DNA of 64,000 nucleotides from Paramyrothecium sp. XJ0827. Its lineage: Eukaryota; Ascomycota; Sordariomycetes; Hypocreales; Stachybotryaceae. The notes beneath the pieces are model-generated. The model was given only the letters and a program-made list of their open reading frames with translations. It ran no database searches and had not been told where the DNA came from. A program made the position numbers and the translations under genes. Positions 21,331 through 33,071 of this stretch are shown here, one piece after another. Numbering within the stretch: the stretch's first letter is position 1; every line of letters begins with the position of its first letter. The stretch is from assembly GCA_020881915.1 (NCBI GenBank), contig JAJFPB010000003.1, positions 1,736,001 to 1,800,000 of the forward strand, read 5' to 3'.

Positions 21331-23921
21331 TTAGCAAACTCCAGCCAAAATGGATATCGCATCCGAGATCGCTTGTTGCCGCCAGCTTAACCTCCCATCA
21401 TGACCAACACGTAGGCTGGCCGCCTCTTCTACCAACGACCAATGACCGGTGTTAGAGTCTTTCTCCATGAAACGAAAGAGCACACTCGCACCAAAGTCTT
21501 CGAACATTACCTCCCGCCTCCTTAGTCGGAGCCATTGTTCGTTCTCGGTTCCATCGCTGACATTCGCTGCTTCTATATCTTGGTTCTTCAAGGCAATAGC
21601 TCTCAATACTCGGCTGTCACGCAAGGCATTACGCATCGGGTATCCTTCCAGGATGCGGATTGCGTCACTCCGCACTTCAGGATCTCGGCATGCGAATGAA
21701 GATACGAACAAAGGCCAGGCCCAACCAGAATCCATCGCAAAGCCACAATTTGGCCTCGAGGCGAGCAATGTTGCCACCAGGTTGTTTATCTCCCGATATT
21801 GAAGAGTCAGTCCACGAGCAGTTATGAGTCCCCCGAAGCGCGGTGTGGCAGTGTAGATGTACAGTATTAGGTACTCGATCCGTAAATTGATGGCCTGAAG
21901 ATATAATCGAGGGTATTTGTTGGCCTGGCGTACAACAGATTGATAGTAGGGCTCATAAGCCTCGACCCATTTCTGTAACCAATATCTGGACTCTGCGATG
22001 AATTTGGATATTCTGGGGTTCTGCTTCACACTAGCGAGTTTAAGTTCAACTTCAGCATCGCTGGATGCTTTAGGCAATGCTAGTTGAGCAGTAGTTAAGG
22101 TCAACAATGGCAGATACTGAACCATTTGTCGTTGCACGAGAATCCAATACCCATGGGCCTCATCAAACGATTGGAAGATGTGGGGAAGCTCGCTCAACGA
22201 AGTTATGTTTGTTTGTCTGGGTCGAAAATAGGGCGAAGCTTTTGTGAACGGCGCGATTCCCGGAACTCGTGGTCGTTCACTTGGAGGTGGCGTCTGTTCG
22301 TGACTGCTTTTCGGACTGGGGATACTTGCAGGACTTGGGAGTCCTCTTGTTTGAGCGTCTAGAGATGATGCCGGGCCTTGCCAAGGTGTTCCAGGCTGAC
22401 TAGATGGGCTTTGAGCGGGTGACTCCTTGGGTGGCGACTTGCTGAACTCTCCAGAGCCACGGGCAGTTTGCCCCGGGAGATGATCTCTCGTTGAGGAAAA
22501 GGATTTCTTAGAAGAGCTCATAAATGACCTGGATTGAAGCTCGAGGGGCTTATAGCAATCCAGGATTTCCTGGACCAAGGCAGGGGGCGCGGGCGCGATG
22601 CTCACGAGGCCAGGGGCTGAATTAGTACATGCTGCTAGCTCGTTGAGCATACTAAAGCCGTGAGTAACATGCTTCAGGGCTGCTGGCATATTCCCTCGCT
22701 GGGCCTCGAAGCAGATGAACAGGAGAGACGAGAGTAAAGCGGTTCTCAAACCTGCCTTGCTTGGTCTCGCTTTTGACTGGAGGCGTAATGCCTCACAATA
22801 AAACGTGATCGCATTTAGATAGTGCCTGTTGTTTGTGCTAAGCTCTGCATAAAGGCCCTCAACTTCATATGCCTTGCGAAGGGCTCCGATGGCCATAGCA
22901 GCAAAGCGTAGGGTTGTTTCGTTGAGTGTGAGTTGTGGCATCGTGGTAGTCCACAGCCGTGTTTGATCAAGACCACCGCTGAGGAAGGTGAGAGACAAAG
23001 CCGTCCATTCATCGAAATAAGCTCGTTGCTCACTCGAAGAGAAGCGTATTACATTGACTGACGGCTCGCTAAGCACTGAGAGGCCATTTTTGTCGTGCGA
23101 ACGTTGCAGAACGGACGAGGCAGAGGCTGTTCGGGTTGATGACTGGGAGCCGTGCGTAGTCGCTTCGTTATAGCCGTCGCAGCTGCCTCGCCATTTTAAG
23201 CAATTTAAGCAAGCCGGCTTGGTCTCATCGCATTTAACATGTCGCTTCCTAGTTAAAATCAGCGGCGATAATCACAGCCAGGCAACGCAGCGTAGTCGAT
23301 GGGTTCTTTCATCACAGGTTACGAAACTAGGTGGCTGGATTTGATCTCATCATGCACAAACAACTTACTTGCCTGCGTTCACAAGATTAGTGATTATAGT
23401 GGTAATAGAAAACGAGTAAATGTAGAGTACAGCTAGGGTAGGTGGGTTGCAAAGAGATAGAGGTTAGCTTACAGGTGCCGCAACCAGTACGAGCACGAGA
23501 TGAGCTGCGTCTGGTATGCCTCGTTCTTGAATCGAGCGCAAACCGATGTGTAGTCCCTGAAATTGGAATCCCAGTGGGTGTAGGGGTGGATGCAGGTGCA
23601 GGTGCGGATGCGGATGCAGACGATGCGGCTGAAGGGCTGAAAACGTGTCAGTTCGCTTGGTCGTTGGGGAAGCGCGTCATAGCCGTGAGCATCTCACCCC
23701 CGAGTGCCTCTCCTCGCGCCGGTGCCTAGGGGTATGGAAAACTGTATTTCCATTTCGCGCGTCGCAACGGTCTTCCAGCCTTCAAATTCGCGAGGCAGAA
23801 TTGTTTCAAGTTGGTGTACAGATCTCAACGTTTCGCAATACACTAGTACACTTCGAAGGGTTGTATTCGTTGGGACTGAAAGCTCAAGGACGTGGGGATG
23901 CAGAAGGACCTCAAATTGCAA
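21331..23921 (-). CDS. Zn2Cys6 fungal transcription factor; finger split by a putative 4-nt exon
   Basis: The model has exons 23921-23698, 23636-23473, 23372-23369 and 23248-21331, giving 769 residues with consistent phases. The finger reads RTGCGTCKKRHVKC then DETKPACLNCLKWRGSC: six cysteines spaced C-x2-C-x6-C-x6-C-x2-C-x6-C. Before it lies an Ala/Ser/Pro/Thr-rich segment (ASASAPAPASTPTPTG), after it a Ser/Thr linker. Then comes the large helical 'middle homology' region (for example LRFAAMAIGALRKAYEV and LLSSLLFICFEAQRGN), interrupted by a Pro/Ser-rich disordered insert. It is a nuclear DNA-binding regulator. The second cysteine codon is completed by the GCAA micro-exon between two introns with strong signals. 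The first exon could instead start at an internal ATG (MEIQFSIP) about 19 codons before its end. The gene converges on the adenylation-carrier gene across the tRNA and could be its pathway regulator; that is inference. Confidence 0.85.
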
Positions 23922-24150
23922 TGTAAATTGAATAAAGGTGGTGATTAAAGAATCATGATAACCCTCCAGAATTGATGGATCCGGATCATTGTCTCGACAA
24001 GGAAGGTGATGGTGGCAGGTCTATCACGGGATGAATCTGCATTCCCCGAAGCCAGTCCTGTTTGGGTTGGATCTCGGCAACAAATGTACATTATAATTCC
24101 ACAGGACAACATGCTAAAGGAACTACCTTATCGTGCATACGTATAAATAT
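23922..24150. other. Upstream region of the transcription factor and edge of the AT isochore
   Basis: The DNA here is of normal composition, with no gene seen, and falls abruptly into AT-rich DNA at about 24,150 (TATTTTTAAGTCCCC onward). It probably holds the promoter of the Zn2Cys6 gene. Confidence 0.6.
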
Positions 24151-24299
24151 GTAATAGCTTTGCCTGATATATTTTTAAGTCCCCAAAGAATTACCTTTTA
24201 GTGATTTAAAAAGAATAACTAGAACCTAATAATTAGTCTAGAAATCTAGATTTAGTGAACTTTATTAAAAATTCTTAAATTTATATTATTTTAATAAAT

Positions 24300-25060
24300 T
24301 TCTTAATATTACTAAGATCTAAATAAACCTTATAGTTATAATTATAGTAGTACTAGTAATAAAGCTAATATTAATAATACTAAGTTCTATAATAATATAT
24401 ATTATTTAGTCTTAATAAAGTTAAATTAAATTAAAAAATAGTAATATAAAAATCTACTTATATTTTACTTTATTATAACTAATATCTTCTATAAATCTAT
24501 TTATTATTAATATTAATAATAAAAAAGATCTATAATAATTAATTCTTAAGATATTTCTTAAAAAACTAAAATCTATATTAAAATCTATAAATAAGAATTC
24601 TTAAGAATTATAAATTTATAATTTATTTTATATAATAATTAAATTAATATATATATAATTAAAATTATAATTAAAAATAATAATAAAAATAATTTAATTA
24701 TTAATAAGATTTAATAATAATAAAAAGAATTATAAATTTAATTAAAAATAAAATTAAAATTATATTTAAAAAATAATTATTTAATTTAAAAATATAAAAC
24801 TTAATAAAATTAATAAAAAGATTTTTAAAAATTTTAATAAAAATTAATTTAAAAAGATTAAAATTTTAAATTTTTAAAATATAATATATTTTTAAAGTTT
24901 TTTTATTATTATAAAAATAATTAAATTATTTTTTTATTTAATTAATAATATTTTTTTAAAAAACTTATTATAAAATTAATTTTTTATTTAATTTTATTTT
25001 TTATTATAAAAATATAAAAATAATTTTTTTAATATAATAATATATATTATAAATCTATAT
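24300..25060 (+). repeat. R1 family copy, heavily degraded (copy H)
   Basis: Reading from about 24,310 the order of words (TACTAAGATCTAAATAAACC, then TATATATTATTTAGTCTTAA, then AGTAATATAAAAATCTACTT) follows the other R1 copies, but with more A/T substitutions. Its ends are not clear. At about 25,062 it runs into an oppositely oriented R1 3' end (TTCTTCTAGATATT). Confidence 0.5.
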
Positions 25061-25087
25061 AATTCTTCTAGATATTAAAAATAAAAG

Positions 25088-25282
<195 letters not shown>

Positions 25283-25289
25283 ATTAATT

Positions 25290-27320
25290 TAATTATATTA
25301 TTTATTATAATAATAAGAATACTATATAATATAACTAGTTATTATATAAACTATAGATTCTTTATTATAAAGATTATAAATTTAATTTTTATTTATTAAG
25401 AAATTTACTAAAATAACCTAAATTTAAGAATCTTAAATAAAGACCTAAATATAATAAAAATAATTTAATAAGAAAATCTAATACCTAGAATCTTAGTTAT
25501 AGTAATAATAAAATTAATAATAAAGATATCTATAATATAATATACTATAAGTACTTATAAGACTTAAGTTATTTATTCTAATAGAAACTTAATAGAGCTA
25601 TTAAGATATTACTATACTACTAAGATCTAAATAAATCTTATAGCTATAGCTATAGTAATATTAGTAGTAAAGCTAAAGTTAATATAAGTTCTATAGTAAT
25701 ATATATTATTTGGCTTTAATAAAGTTAAATTAAATTATAGTAATAAAGTTATTTACTTAAAGAATAGTAATATAAAAATCTACTTATATTTTATCTTATT
25801 ATAACTAAGATCTCTATTTATTACTAATATTAATACTAGAAGAGCTACCTAATCTACTATAATAACTAATCCTTAAGATATCTCTTAAGAAACTAGAATC
25901 TTTAAAGCCTATAAATAAGGACCCTTAAAGATTATAAAACTATTTTTATATACTAATTAAATCCTAAGAAGCCTAAGTTATAATTAAGGGAGATATTAAA
26001 GATAGCTTAATTATTAATAAGATCTAATAATTAAAGAAAAGTACTATAAATCTAATTAAAAAATAGGAACTAGATTATATCTAAGATATAATTAATTAAT
26101 ATAAAAGAAAGAGATCTAATAAGGCTTAAAGAAAGGAATTTAATAATATAAAGAAGAGATTAAAAAAGATATAAAATAAAGCTCTTATTATTATAGGAGA
26201 TAATTAAATAAATCTAACTTATTTTAATTAATAATATCTATTTCCTATAAGATTAGTTATTTTACTTAATTCTACTTATAGTTATAAAGATAAATAAAGT
26301 TCTTATTATATAATAATATATATTACCTAAAGTCTATATAAGATACTATAGGTAATTAATTTAATTATATTACCTATTATATAATTATAGTAATAGTAGT
26401 AATAGTAGATCTTTTATTCTTAGTACTTAGGAGGAAATTTTAATTTATAATATTTATTTTTCTTAAAAAAGTTCTTTTTAAAAAAAGAATTTATTAGTAT
26501 TAAATTTACTTTATAAATTATATTTTATTATTATTATTATATTACTTAAATTTATAAGTATTTTTTATATAAATTAATTAAGATTTTTTTTAATAAAGGG
26601 CCTTATAAAGGGCTTTATAAATCTAAGAATTACTAAATTACTAAATAAATTATTAAAAATATTTATTTATAATTTTTAATTATAAAAAGTATTTTATAAA
26701 TCTTATAACTTTAAAATAATATAATAATAATAAAATTAATAATAAAAATACTTTAATAAATATAATATATTATAAATATTTTTAAAATTAAAGTTATTTA
26801 TTTTATTATATATATATATATAATATATTTAAATTTTTAAAAATATTAATTATAAAAGATTTATTATTATTATTATTACTAAAATTATATATATAAAATT
26901 ATAAAATTATAAGATTTATAAAGTACTTTTTATAATTAAAAATTATAAATAAATATTCTTAATAATTTATTTAATAATTTAATAATCTTTTAATTTATAA
27001 AGCTCTTTATAAGGCTCTTTATTAAAAAAATATTAATTAATTTATATAAGAAAAAGAATATTTATAAATTTAGGTAATATAATAATAATAATAAAATATA
27101 ATTTATAAAGTAAGTTTAATAATAATAGTTTTTTTTTTTTTTTAAAAAAACTTTTTTAAGAAAAATAAATATTATAAATAAAAATTAATTTAAATCTATA
27201 ATCTTTATAATAAAGGATCTATAATTTATATACTAATAAGATTACTAATATAGTAACTAGCTATATTATATAATACTAAGATTATATATTAAATAATATA
27301 ATTAATTTAATTACTATAGT
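25290..27320. repeat. Long inverted repeat whose left arm is split by R1 copy A
   Basis: The left arm (about 25,290-25,395 plus 26,448-26,710) matches the reverse complement of the right arm (about 26,880-27,320). Paired landmarks are ATAATATTTATTTTTCTTAA at 26,446 against TTAAGAAAAATAAATATTAT at 27,156, and AAAGGGCCTTATAAAGGGC near 26,597 against AGCTCTTTATAAGGCTCTTT near 27,001. About 170-190 bp of unpaired AT DNA lies between the arms. The arms are diverged by mutation but colinear once copy A is removed. Confidence 0.75.
25396..26435 (+). mobile_element. R1 element copy A (1,040 bp), 12-bp target duplication
   Basis: It begins TTAAGAAATTTACTAAAATAA and ends AGTACTTAGGAGGA. It is flanked by AATTTTTATTTA (25,384-25,395) and AATTTTAATTTA (26,436-26,447), one mismatch. 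The uninterrupted site TAAATAAAAATT is present once, in reverse complement, at 27,175-27,186 in the other arm of the inverted repeat. It is fully RIP-mutated with no coding capacity left. Confidence 0.85.
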
Positions 27321-27939
27321 AATTTATATAAATCTTAAATAATATTTATTATTATATAATAAGATCTTTATTTATTTTTATAATTATAAATAAAATTAAA
27401 TAAAATAATTAATTTTATAATAAATTTCTTAAAAATTAGTATTATTTATTAAATTAAATTATTTTTATTTAATTATTTATTATAATAATAAGAACTTTAG
27501 GGACTTTATTTTATATTTTTAAAAGTCTTTAATTTAAATTCTTATTTAAATTCTTAAATATTCTTATAAATTCTATACATAATTATAATATATATAGTAA
27601 CTTCTATTTTATATATATATATATATATTATAGCTATGTATAGTACTTTTAAAATTAGATTATTCTTTTAGCTTTAATTTACTTTAAACTTTTATTTATT
27701 ATAAATAGCTATATAATAAGCTCTAAAAATATATATAAAGCTATAATTATTAATAGATATTCTTTATATAATTAATATATATATTAATTTTTAATATATA
27801 GGTTTATATATATTTTAGCTATATATAAAGTCTTTAAAATTAAATATTTCTTTAAGATCTAATTTACTTTAAAATATATTCTATTATATATAATTATATA
27901 AATAGTTATAATAATATAACAAAAGTAAGAAATATATAT

Positions 27940-28256
27940 TATATAATATTAATTTAAATCCTCCTTTAAACTCTTAAAATCTCTATATTTCTAGCTCTTT
28001 AATAAAATTAATTCCCTAATTATATTTAAATATAATCTAGATATTTACTTAATAATAATATTACTACTAGTAAAAAATATAGCCTTAATATTAGTAAATA
28101 TAGCTAGAATAGCTAGATAATACCTAGCTAATATAGATACTATAGGAAATTAATTAGTATATAATTTCTACTAAGTTAATATATTAGTCTATATAATAAT
28201 TAATAAAAATATAATAATAATATTAAATATAAGAGAAAAATAGAGAAATATTATTA
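27940..28256 (-). mobile_element. hAT transposase C-terminal fragment, RIP-mutated
   Basis: The stretch starting AATCCTCCTTTAAACTC matches, base order for base order, the 3' end of the transposase gene at 52,597-52,850 (dimerisation exon). It is cut off before 28,257, where the R1 copy B target duplication begins. No open frame remains. Confidence 0.75.
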
Positions 28257-28268
28257 TAAAAGTAAATA

Positions 28269-29250
28269 TTCTCCTAGGTACTAAGAATAAAAGACTTATT
28301 ATTACTACTATTACTAGAATTATATAATAGGTTATATAATTAGCTTAATTACTATAGTAGCTTATATAGACTTATATATAATATATTTTATTATATAATA
28401 AGAATTTAATATTATTAATTAAAATAAAATAAATTTACCTAACTATTTCCTATAATAATAAGAGCTTTAGAGATATATTTTAGCCTAATATTCTAACTCT
28501 AGTATTTAGTCTTATATCTTTTCTAATCTCTTTATTATACTCTTAAATAGCTTCCTATTAGCCTTACTAGGCTTCTTATTTTTAGATTAATTAGCTATAT
28601 TTTAAATATAGCCTAGTTTCTATTTCTTAATTAGATCTATAGTACTTTTCTTTAATTACTAGATCTTATTAATAATTAAGCTATTTTTAATATTTTCCTT
28701 AGCTATAATTTAGGCTTCTATATATTAATTTAATTAATATATAGAACTAGTACTTATAGTCTTTAAGGGTCCTTATTTATAGGCTTAAAGATTCTAGCTT
28801 CTTAAGAGAGAGTATCTTAAGAATTAATTATTATAGATTAGGTAGCTCTTCTAGTATTAATATTAGTAATAAATAGAGATTTTAGTTATAATAAAATAGT
28901 AAGGTATAAGTAGATTTTTATATTATTATTCTTTAAATAACTTTATTATAGTAATTTAATTTAACTTTATTAAGACTAAATAATATATATTATTATAGAA
29001 CTTATATTAACTTTAGCTTTATTACTAGTATTACTATTTTAATAGTATTATTAAGTTCCTATTAAAATAAATAACTTAAGTCTTATAAGTACTTATAATA
29101 TATTATATTTATTATAAATATCTTTATTATTAACTTTATTATTATTATATCTAAGGTTCTAGATATTAGATTTTTTATTAAATTATTTTTATTATATTTA
29201 AGTTTTTATTTAAAATTTCTAACTTTAGATTATTTTAATAAATTTCTTAA
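28269..29250 (-). mobile_element. R1 element copy B (982 bp), exact 12-bp target duplication
   Basis: It runs from TTCTCCTAGGTACTAAG (reverse of the R1 3' end) to AATAAATTTCTTAA (reverse of the 5' end). It is flanked on both sides by TAAAAGTAAATA (28,257-28,268 and 29,251-29,262). It is RIP-mutated. Confidence 0.88.
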
Positions 29251-29938
29251 TAAAAGTAAATAAATACTTATTTCTTTTAATTAAGAAAATACTTTATAAT
29301 ATATTTAAAGTAAAGTAATATATAAAATTAGATATTAAAGTTACTTTTTATAGACTTAGAATTTAAAAAGAAAATAAATAAAAATATCTTTTTAGATCTA
29401 ATTTAGTTTTTAAGTAATTAATTATATTATTTAATTTAATTAATATTTTATTATCTTTTAATAATATATTAATAATATTTTATAATATTATATAATATTA
29501 TATTAATATATATTATATTAATATATATTATTTAATTTATATTAATAATATATTAATTTATTTTTTAGGCTCTTAAAGTAATTAAATAATCTAAATTAAG
29601 TAAATCTTAAGTTACTTAAAAATAATAAGGCTCTTCTTAGATATTAAAAAAATATAACTTATTTATATAAAATATAAAGTATTTTAGATTTATAATAAAA
29701 ATAAGAAAATATATATATATAAATCTAAAGAAACTATAGATTATTAAAAACTAAAAAGCTCTTATATTACTTAAAGAAATCTATAGATTCTTAGGCTTTA
29801 TAAACTTTTATAAATACTTTACTAATAACTATATTAATATAATAGTTCCTTTTTTAGCTATAATTAAAAAAGAGATTTTATTTTAATAAAAATTAAAATA
29901 AAAAGCTACTTTTAAGAAATTTAAAAGTAGATTTCTTA

Positions 29939-30966
29939 TTAAGAAATTTATTAAAATAACCTAAATTTAAGAATTTTAAATAAGGACTTAGATATAATAA
30001 AAATAATTTAATAGGGAAATCTAATACCTAGAATCTTAAATATAATAATAATAAAATTAATAATAAAGATATTTATAATAAATATAACTATAGGTACTTA
30101 TAAGATTTAAGTTATATAAGAACTTAATAGAGCTATTAAGATATTACTATATTACTAAGGTCTTTATTAGATATATTTAAATAAATCTTATAACTATAGC
30201 TATAGTAATATTAGTAGGAAAGCTAAAGTTAATATAAGTTCTATAGTAGTATATATTATCTAGTCTTAATAAAGTTAAATTAAATTATATAATAAATAGT
30301 AATATAAAAATATACTTATACCCTACTACCTTATTATAGCTAAAATCTCTATTTATTACTAATACTAATACTAGAAGAGCTACCTAATCTACTACTTATA
30401 ATCCTAATATTTATTAAGATCTTTTTATATTAAATCTAGAGTAATATCTAATAAATAAGATTACTTAAGTAAAGGAAGCACTAGTAATAAAGCTAAATAT
30501 TAACTAATATAATATATAAAAGACCTTAAGATAGCTAAAATAAATATTCAGGTAAGTATAAGCTATAATATAATTTAAGAGCTATAAAAGAAAACTAGTT
30601 CTAAAGAAATAAAGAAGAATCTAAATAAATTTAAAAATAAACTATATTTTTTTTAAAAATAAGATCTATAATCTAAAGATTAAAAGAAGTATAAAGAAAA
30701 TAAAGTATCTAGCTAAGGAGATTTAATAATCTACTTAAGTTAATAAGCTAAGTATAAATAGTTTAGAGCTAAACTCTTGCTATTATAGTAAATAATTAAG
30801 TAAATTATCTATTCCCTAAGAAGTAAGTTCTTATTATATAATAATATATATTATCTAATATAAGTCTATATAAGCCGCCGTGGGTAATTAAGCTAATTAC
30901 ATAATAAGTCATATAACCTTAGTAATAGTAGTAATAATAGGTCTTTTATTCTTAGTACCTAGGAGG
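29939..30966 (+). mobile_element. R1 element copy C (1,028 bp, type 2 interior), 13-bp target duplication
   Basis: It begins TTAAGAAATTTATTAAAATAA and ends AGTACCTAGGAGG. It is flanked by AGTAGATTTCTTA at 29,926-29,938 and 30,967-30,979. It interrupts the gypsy pol frame at FKKFKSRFLI, which resumes after the second copy of the duplication. Its middle differs from copies A, B and D but matches copy F. Confidence 0.87.
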
Positions 30967-31986
30967 AGTAGATTTCTTATTAAATTAATTTTAATTTAGT
31001 AAAATCTTAATAAAAAAGTTTATATAAAAAGATTATTTAAATTATATACTTAGAGATTACTTATTATATATATATATATATATATATATAAATTAATTAG
31101 ATATTACTTAAGATATTCTATATTTACTAAAAGTAATTATAAGATATATAATAAATAACTACTAGTAGTAATTAATTAGAAGTATAGAAAGTAGAATTTA
31201 AGAGTATATAAGAACCCTTTTTATTTTATTTAATTATAAAAACCTATTTTAATTTATAATAATAAAATAACTTATAAAGAAATAAATCTACTAAATTAAG
31301 AAATTAAGTATATTTAAATGTAAATTTAACTATTATTTAAATATAAAAATAAAGTAATTAAATATACTCTTTAAAAAAACTAAAAAATATTTTATAATCT
31401 TCTTAATAAATATTTAATAAAATAAAAAATCTAATTACTTTAAAATAAATAATTATTAATAATAAAGTAATTATTTTAAGTAAAAATATTAATTATTAAA
31501 ATTAAAGATATTTTCAATTTTATAAAATAAAATATATATATATATAAAGATCTATAAGAGCTATAGAACTAAGTTATTTAGAAGTTAAAAATATATTAAA
31601 TAATCTATTACTTAGTTTAAATTTTTAAAAGATCTTTTTTACTTTAAATATAATAAAGAAATAAATTATTTAATATATTTATAATTAAATATAGAATTAA
31701 TAAATAAGGCAATCTATATTTTAATAACTAAATTTAAATACTTAAGTATAAATTACCTTAAATTAGCTTAATATAGAATATATATAATTTATCTCTAAGT
31801 ATTTAATATAAAAAAGTATAGTAGCTTTACTCTTAAAAGGCTATATTTAATTAGATCTTTATTAGATATAAAGAAGTTCCTTAGGAATTATAAAATCTAT
31901 AAAAAAGATTATTTAGAGATATATTAAGTAAGATCTTCTTAAATTACTACTTATTTTAAAGTAATTTTAAAGTAAATTATTATTAT

Positions 31987-32146
31987 AGGAGGCATCTATA
32001 GGGATAGCTATAGCTGCTATGCCCTATAGGGTCTCTGTAAGCTATAGTGATATGGAAGGCAATATCAGGCAGTTGCCTGATATTAATGGATCTTTTGGCC
32101 TAGCGGCCTAGGGACCTTATTGCTGGGAAGTACCTTCCCTTTTTAG
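31987..32146. repeat. 160-bp GC-normal island with hairpins inside the RIP-mutated gypsy pol
   Basis: Abruptly unmutated sequence (AGGAGGCATCTATAGGGATA ... GGGAAGTACCTTCCCTTTTT) lies in fully mutated DNA. It contains a perfect 11-bp hairpin stem, AATATCAGGCA-GT-TGCCTGATATT (32,061-32,084), a GGGAAG-TAC-CTTCCC hairpin near the right end, and repeated CTATAG words. Flanks AGTAAATTATTATT (left) and AGTAAAATAATTATT (right) are similar but not identical, a possible target duplication. It looks like a short insertion that escaped or post-dates RIP; its class is unknown. Confidence 0.6.
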
Positions 32147-33071
32147 TAAAATAATTATTTATTAACTTTATAATTAATTTTCTTATTAGGATTAAAGGGG
32201 GAGCTATAAATATAATAGTTCTTATAAATTACCTCTTAAAGAAAATTACTTTAGAAGTAATAATAAATATAAGTACTAAAGCCTATATAAAGTAATTTAT
32301 TACTTACTTTTAATACTTCTATAAATTCTTATAAATTATTCTTTTAAATTAAAGAACTAATTAAATTAAATACTTTTAGAGATACTTCTATAAATTAATA
32401 GAAATTAAGTAATAACTAAATATAGCTTTTTATTTTAAATTATATAGAAGTATAAAAAAAGTAAATTAAGAAGTTCTTATATATTTATAAGTCTTTATTA
32501 TATATACCTAAATAGAATAAAAATAGTTTTTATTAAGTACTATACTTATTATTTATAACTAAAATATAATAATAATAGAGCTTAATTTATTTTTATTTTT
32601 TAATTATTATATAGTGGTTATTAAAAATATAAATTATAATATAGAACTAATAAATTCCCTAAAGATTAAGGGACTAACTCTATATCTACTATAAACTAAT
32701 ATTTAATTACTACTTTTATAGCTAGTATACTAGATATATAATATTAGTACTTCCTTAGTAATTTATACTAAAAATATAACTTATTATATTATATATTTAA
32801 TTAGTATTATATTATTTACTTTAACTATTTATATTTATATACTATAATAGTAAAATTAAAGCTATTATAGTATATAAATACTATTTTTAATTATCTCTTT
32901 TTATCTTATAAGACTATACTTAATACAATAAATAAGTTTATTAAGAAAGCTAGTATTATTTTAATTATTGATTAAATAAACCTAAATACTACTAATTTAT
33001 ATATATTATTCTTTATTATAGTAAAAGTAGAGTATTATAGTAATCTCTTAGCCCTAGGAATATAATAATAT

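Larger units (their letters stand above)
29263..32900 (+). pseudogene. Ty3/gypsy retrotransposon pol remnant (RT, RNase H, integrase)
   Basis: In forward frames, ignoring stops, I read an RT palm (KLDIK near 29,310; a degraded YINNILIY in place of YLDDILIY near 29,545). The post-RT block YRFLGFINFYKYFTNNY follows at about 29,780, then an RNase H-like SNYKIYNK...LLVVI near 31,130. The integrase core comes next (INIIVLINYLLKKITLE at about 32,215; IAFYPKLYRSIKKVNQEVL-like at about 32,420). Order and spacing fit a gypsy pol. It is broken by many TAA/TAG stops, by R1 copy C (29,939-30,966) and by the GC island at 31,987. No LTRs were identified. Confidence 0.75.
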
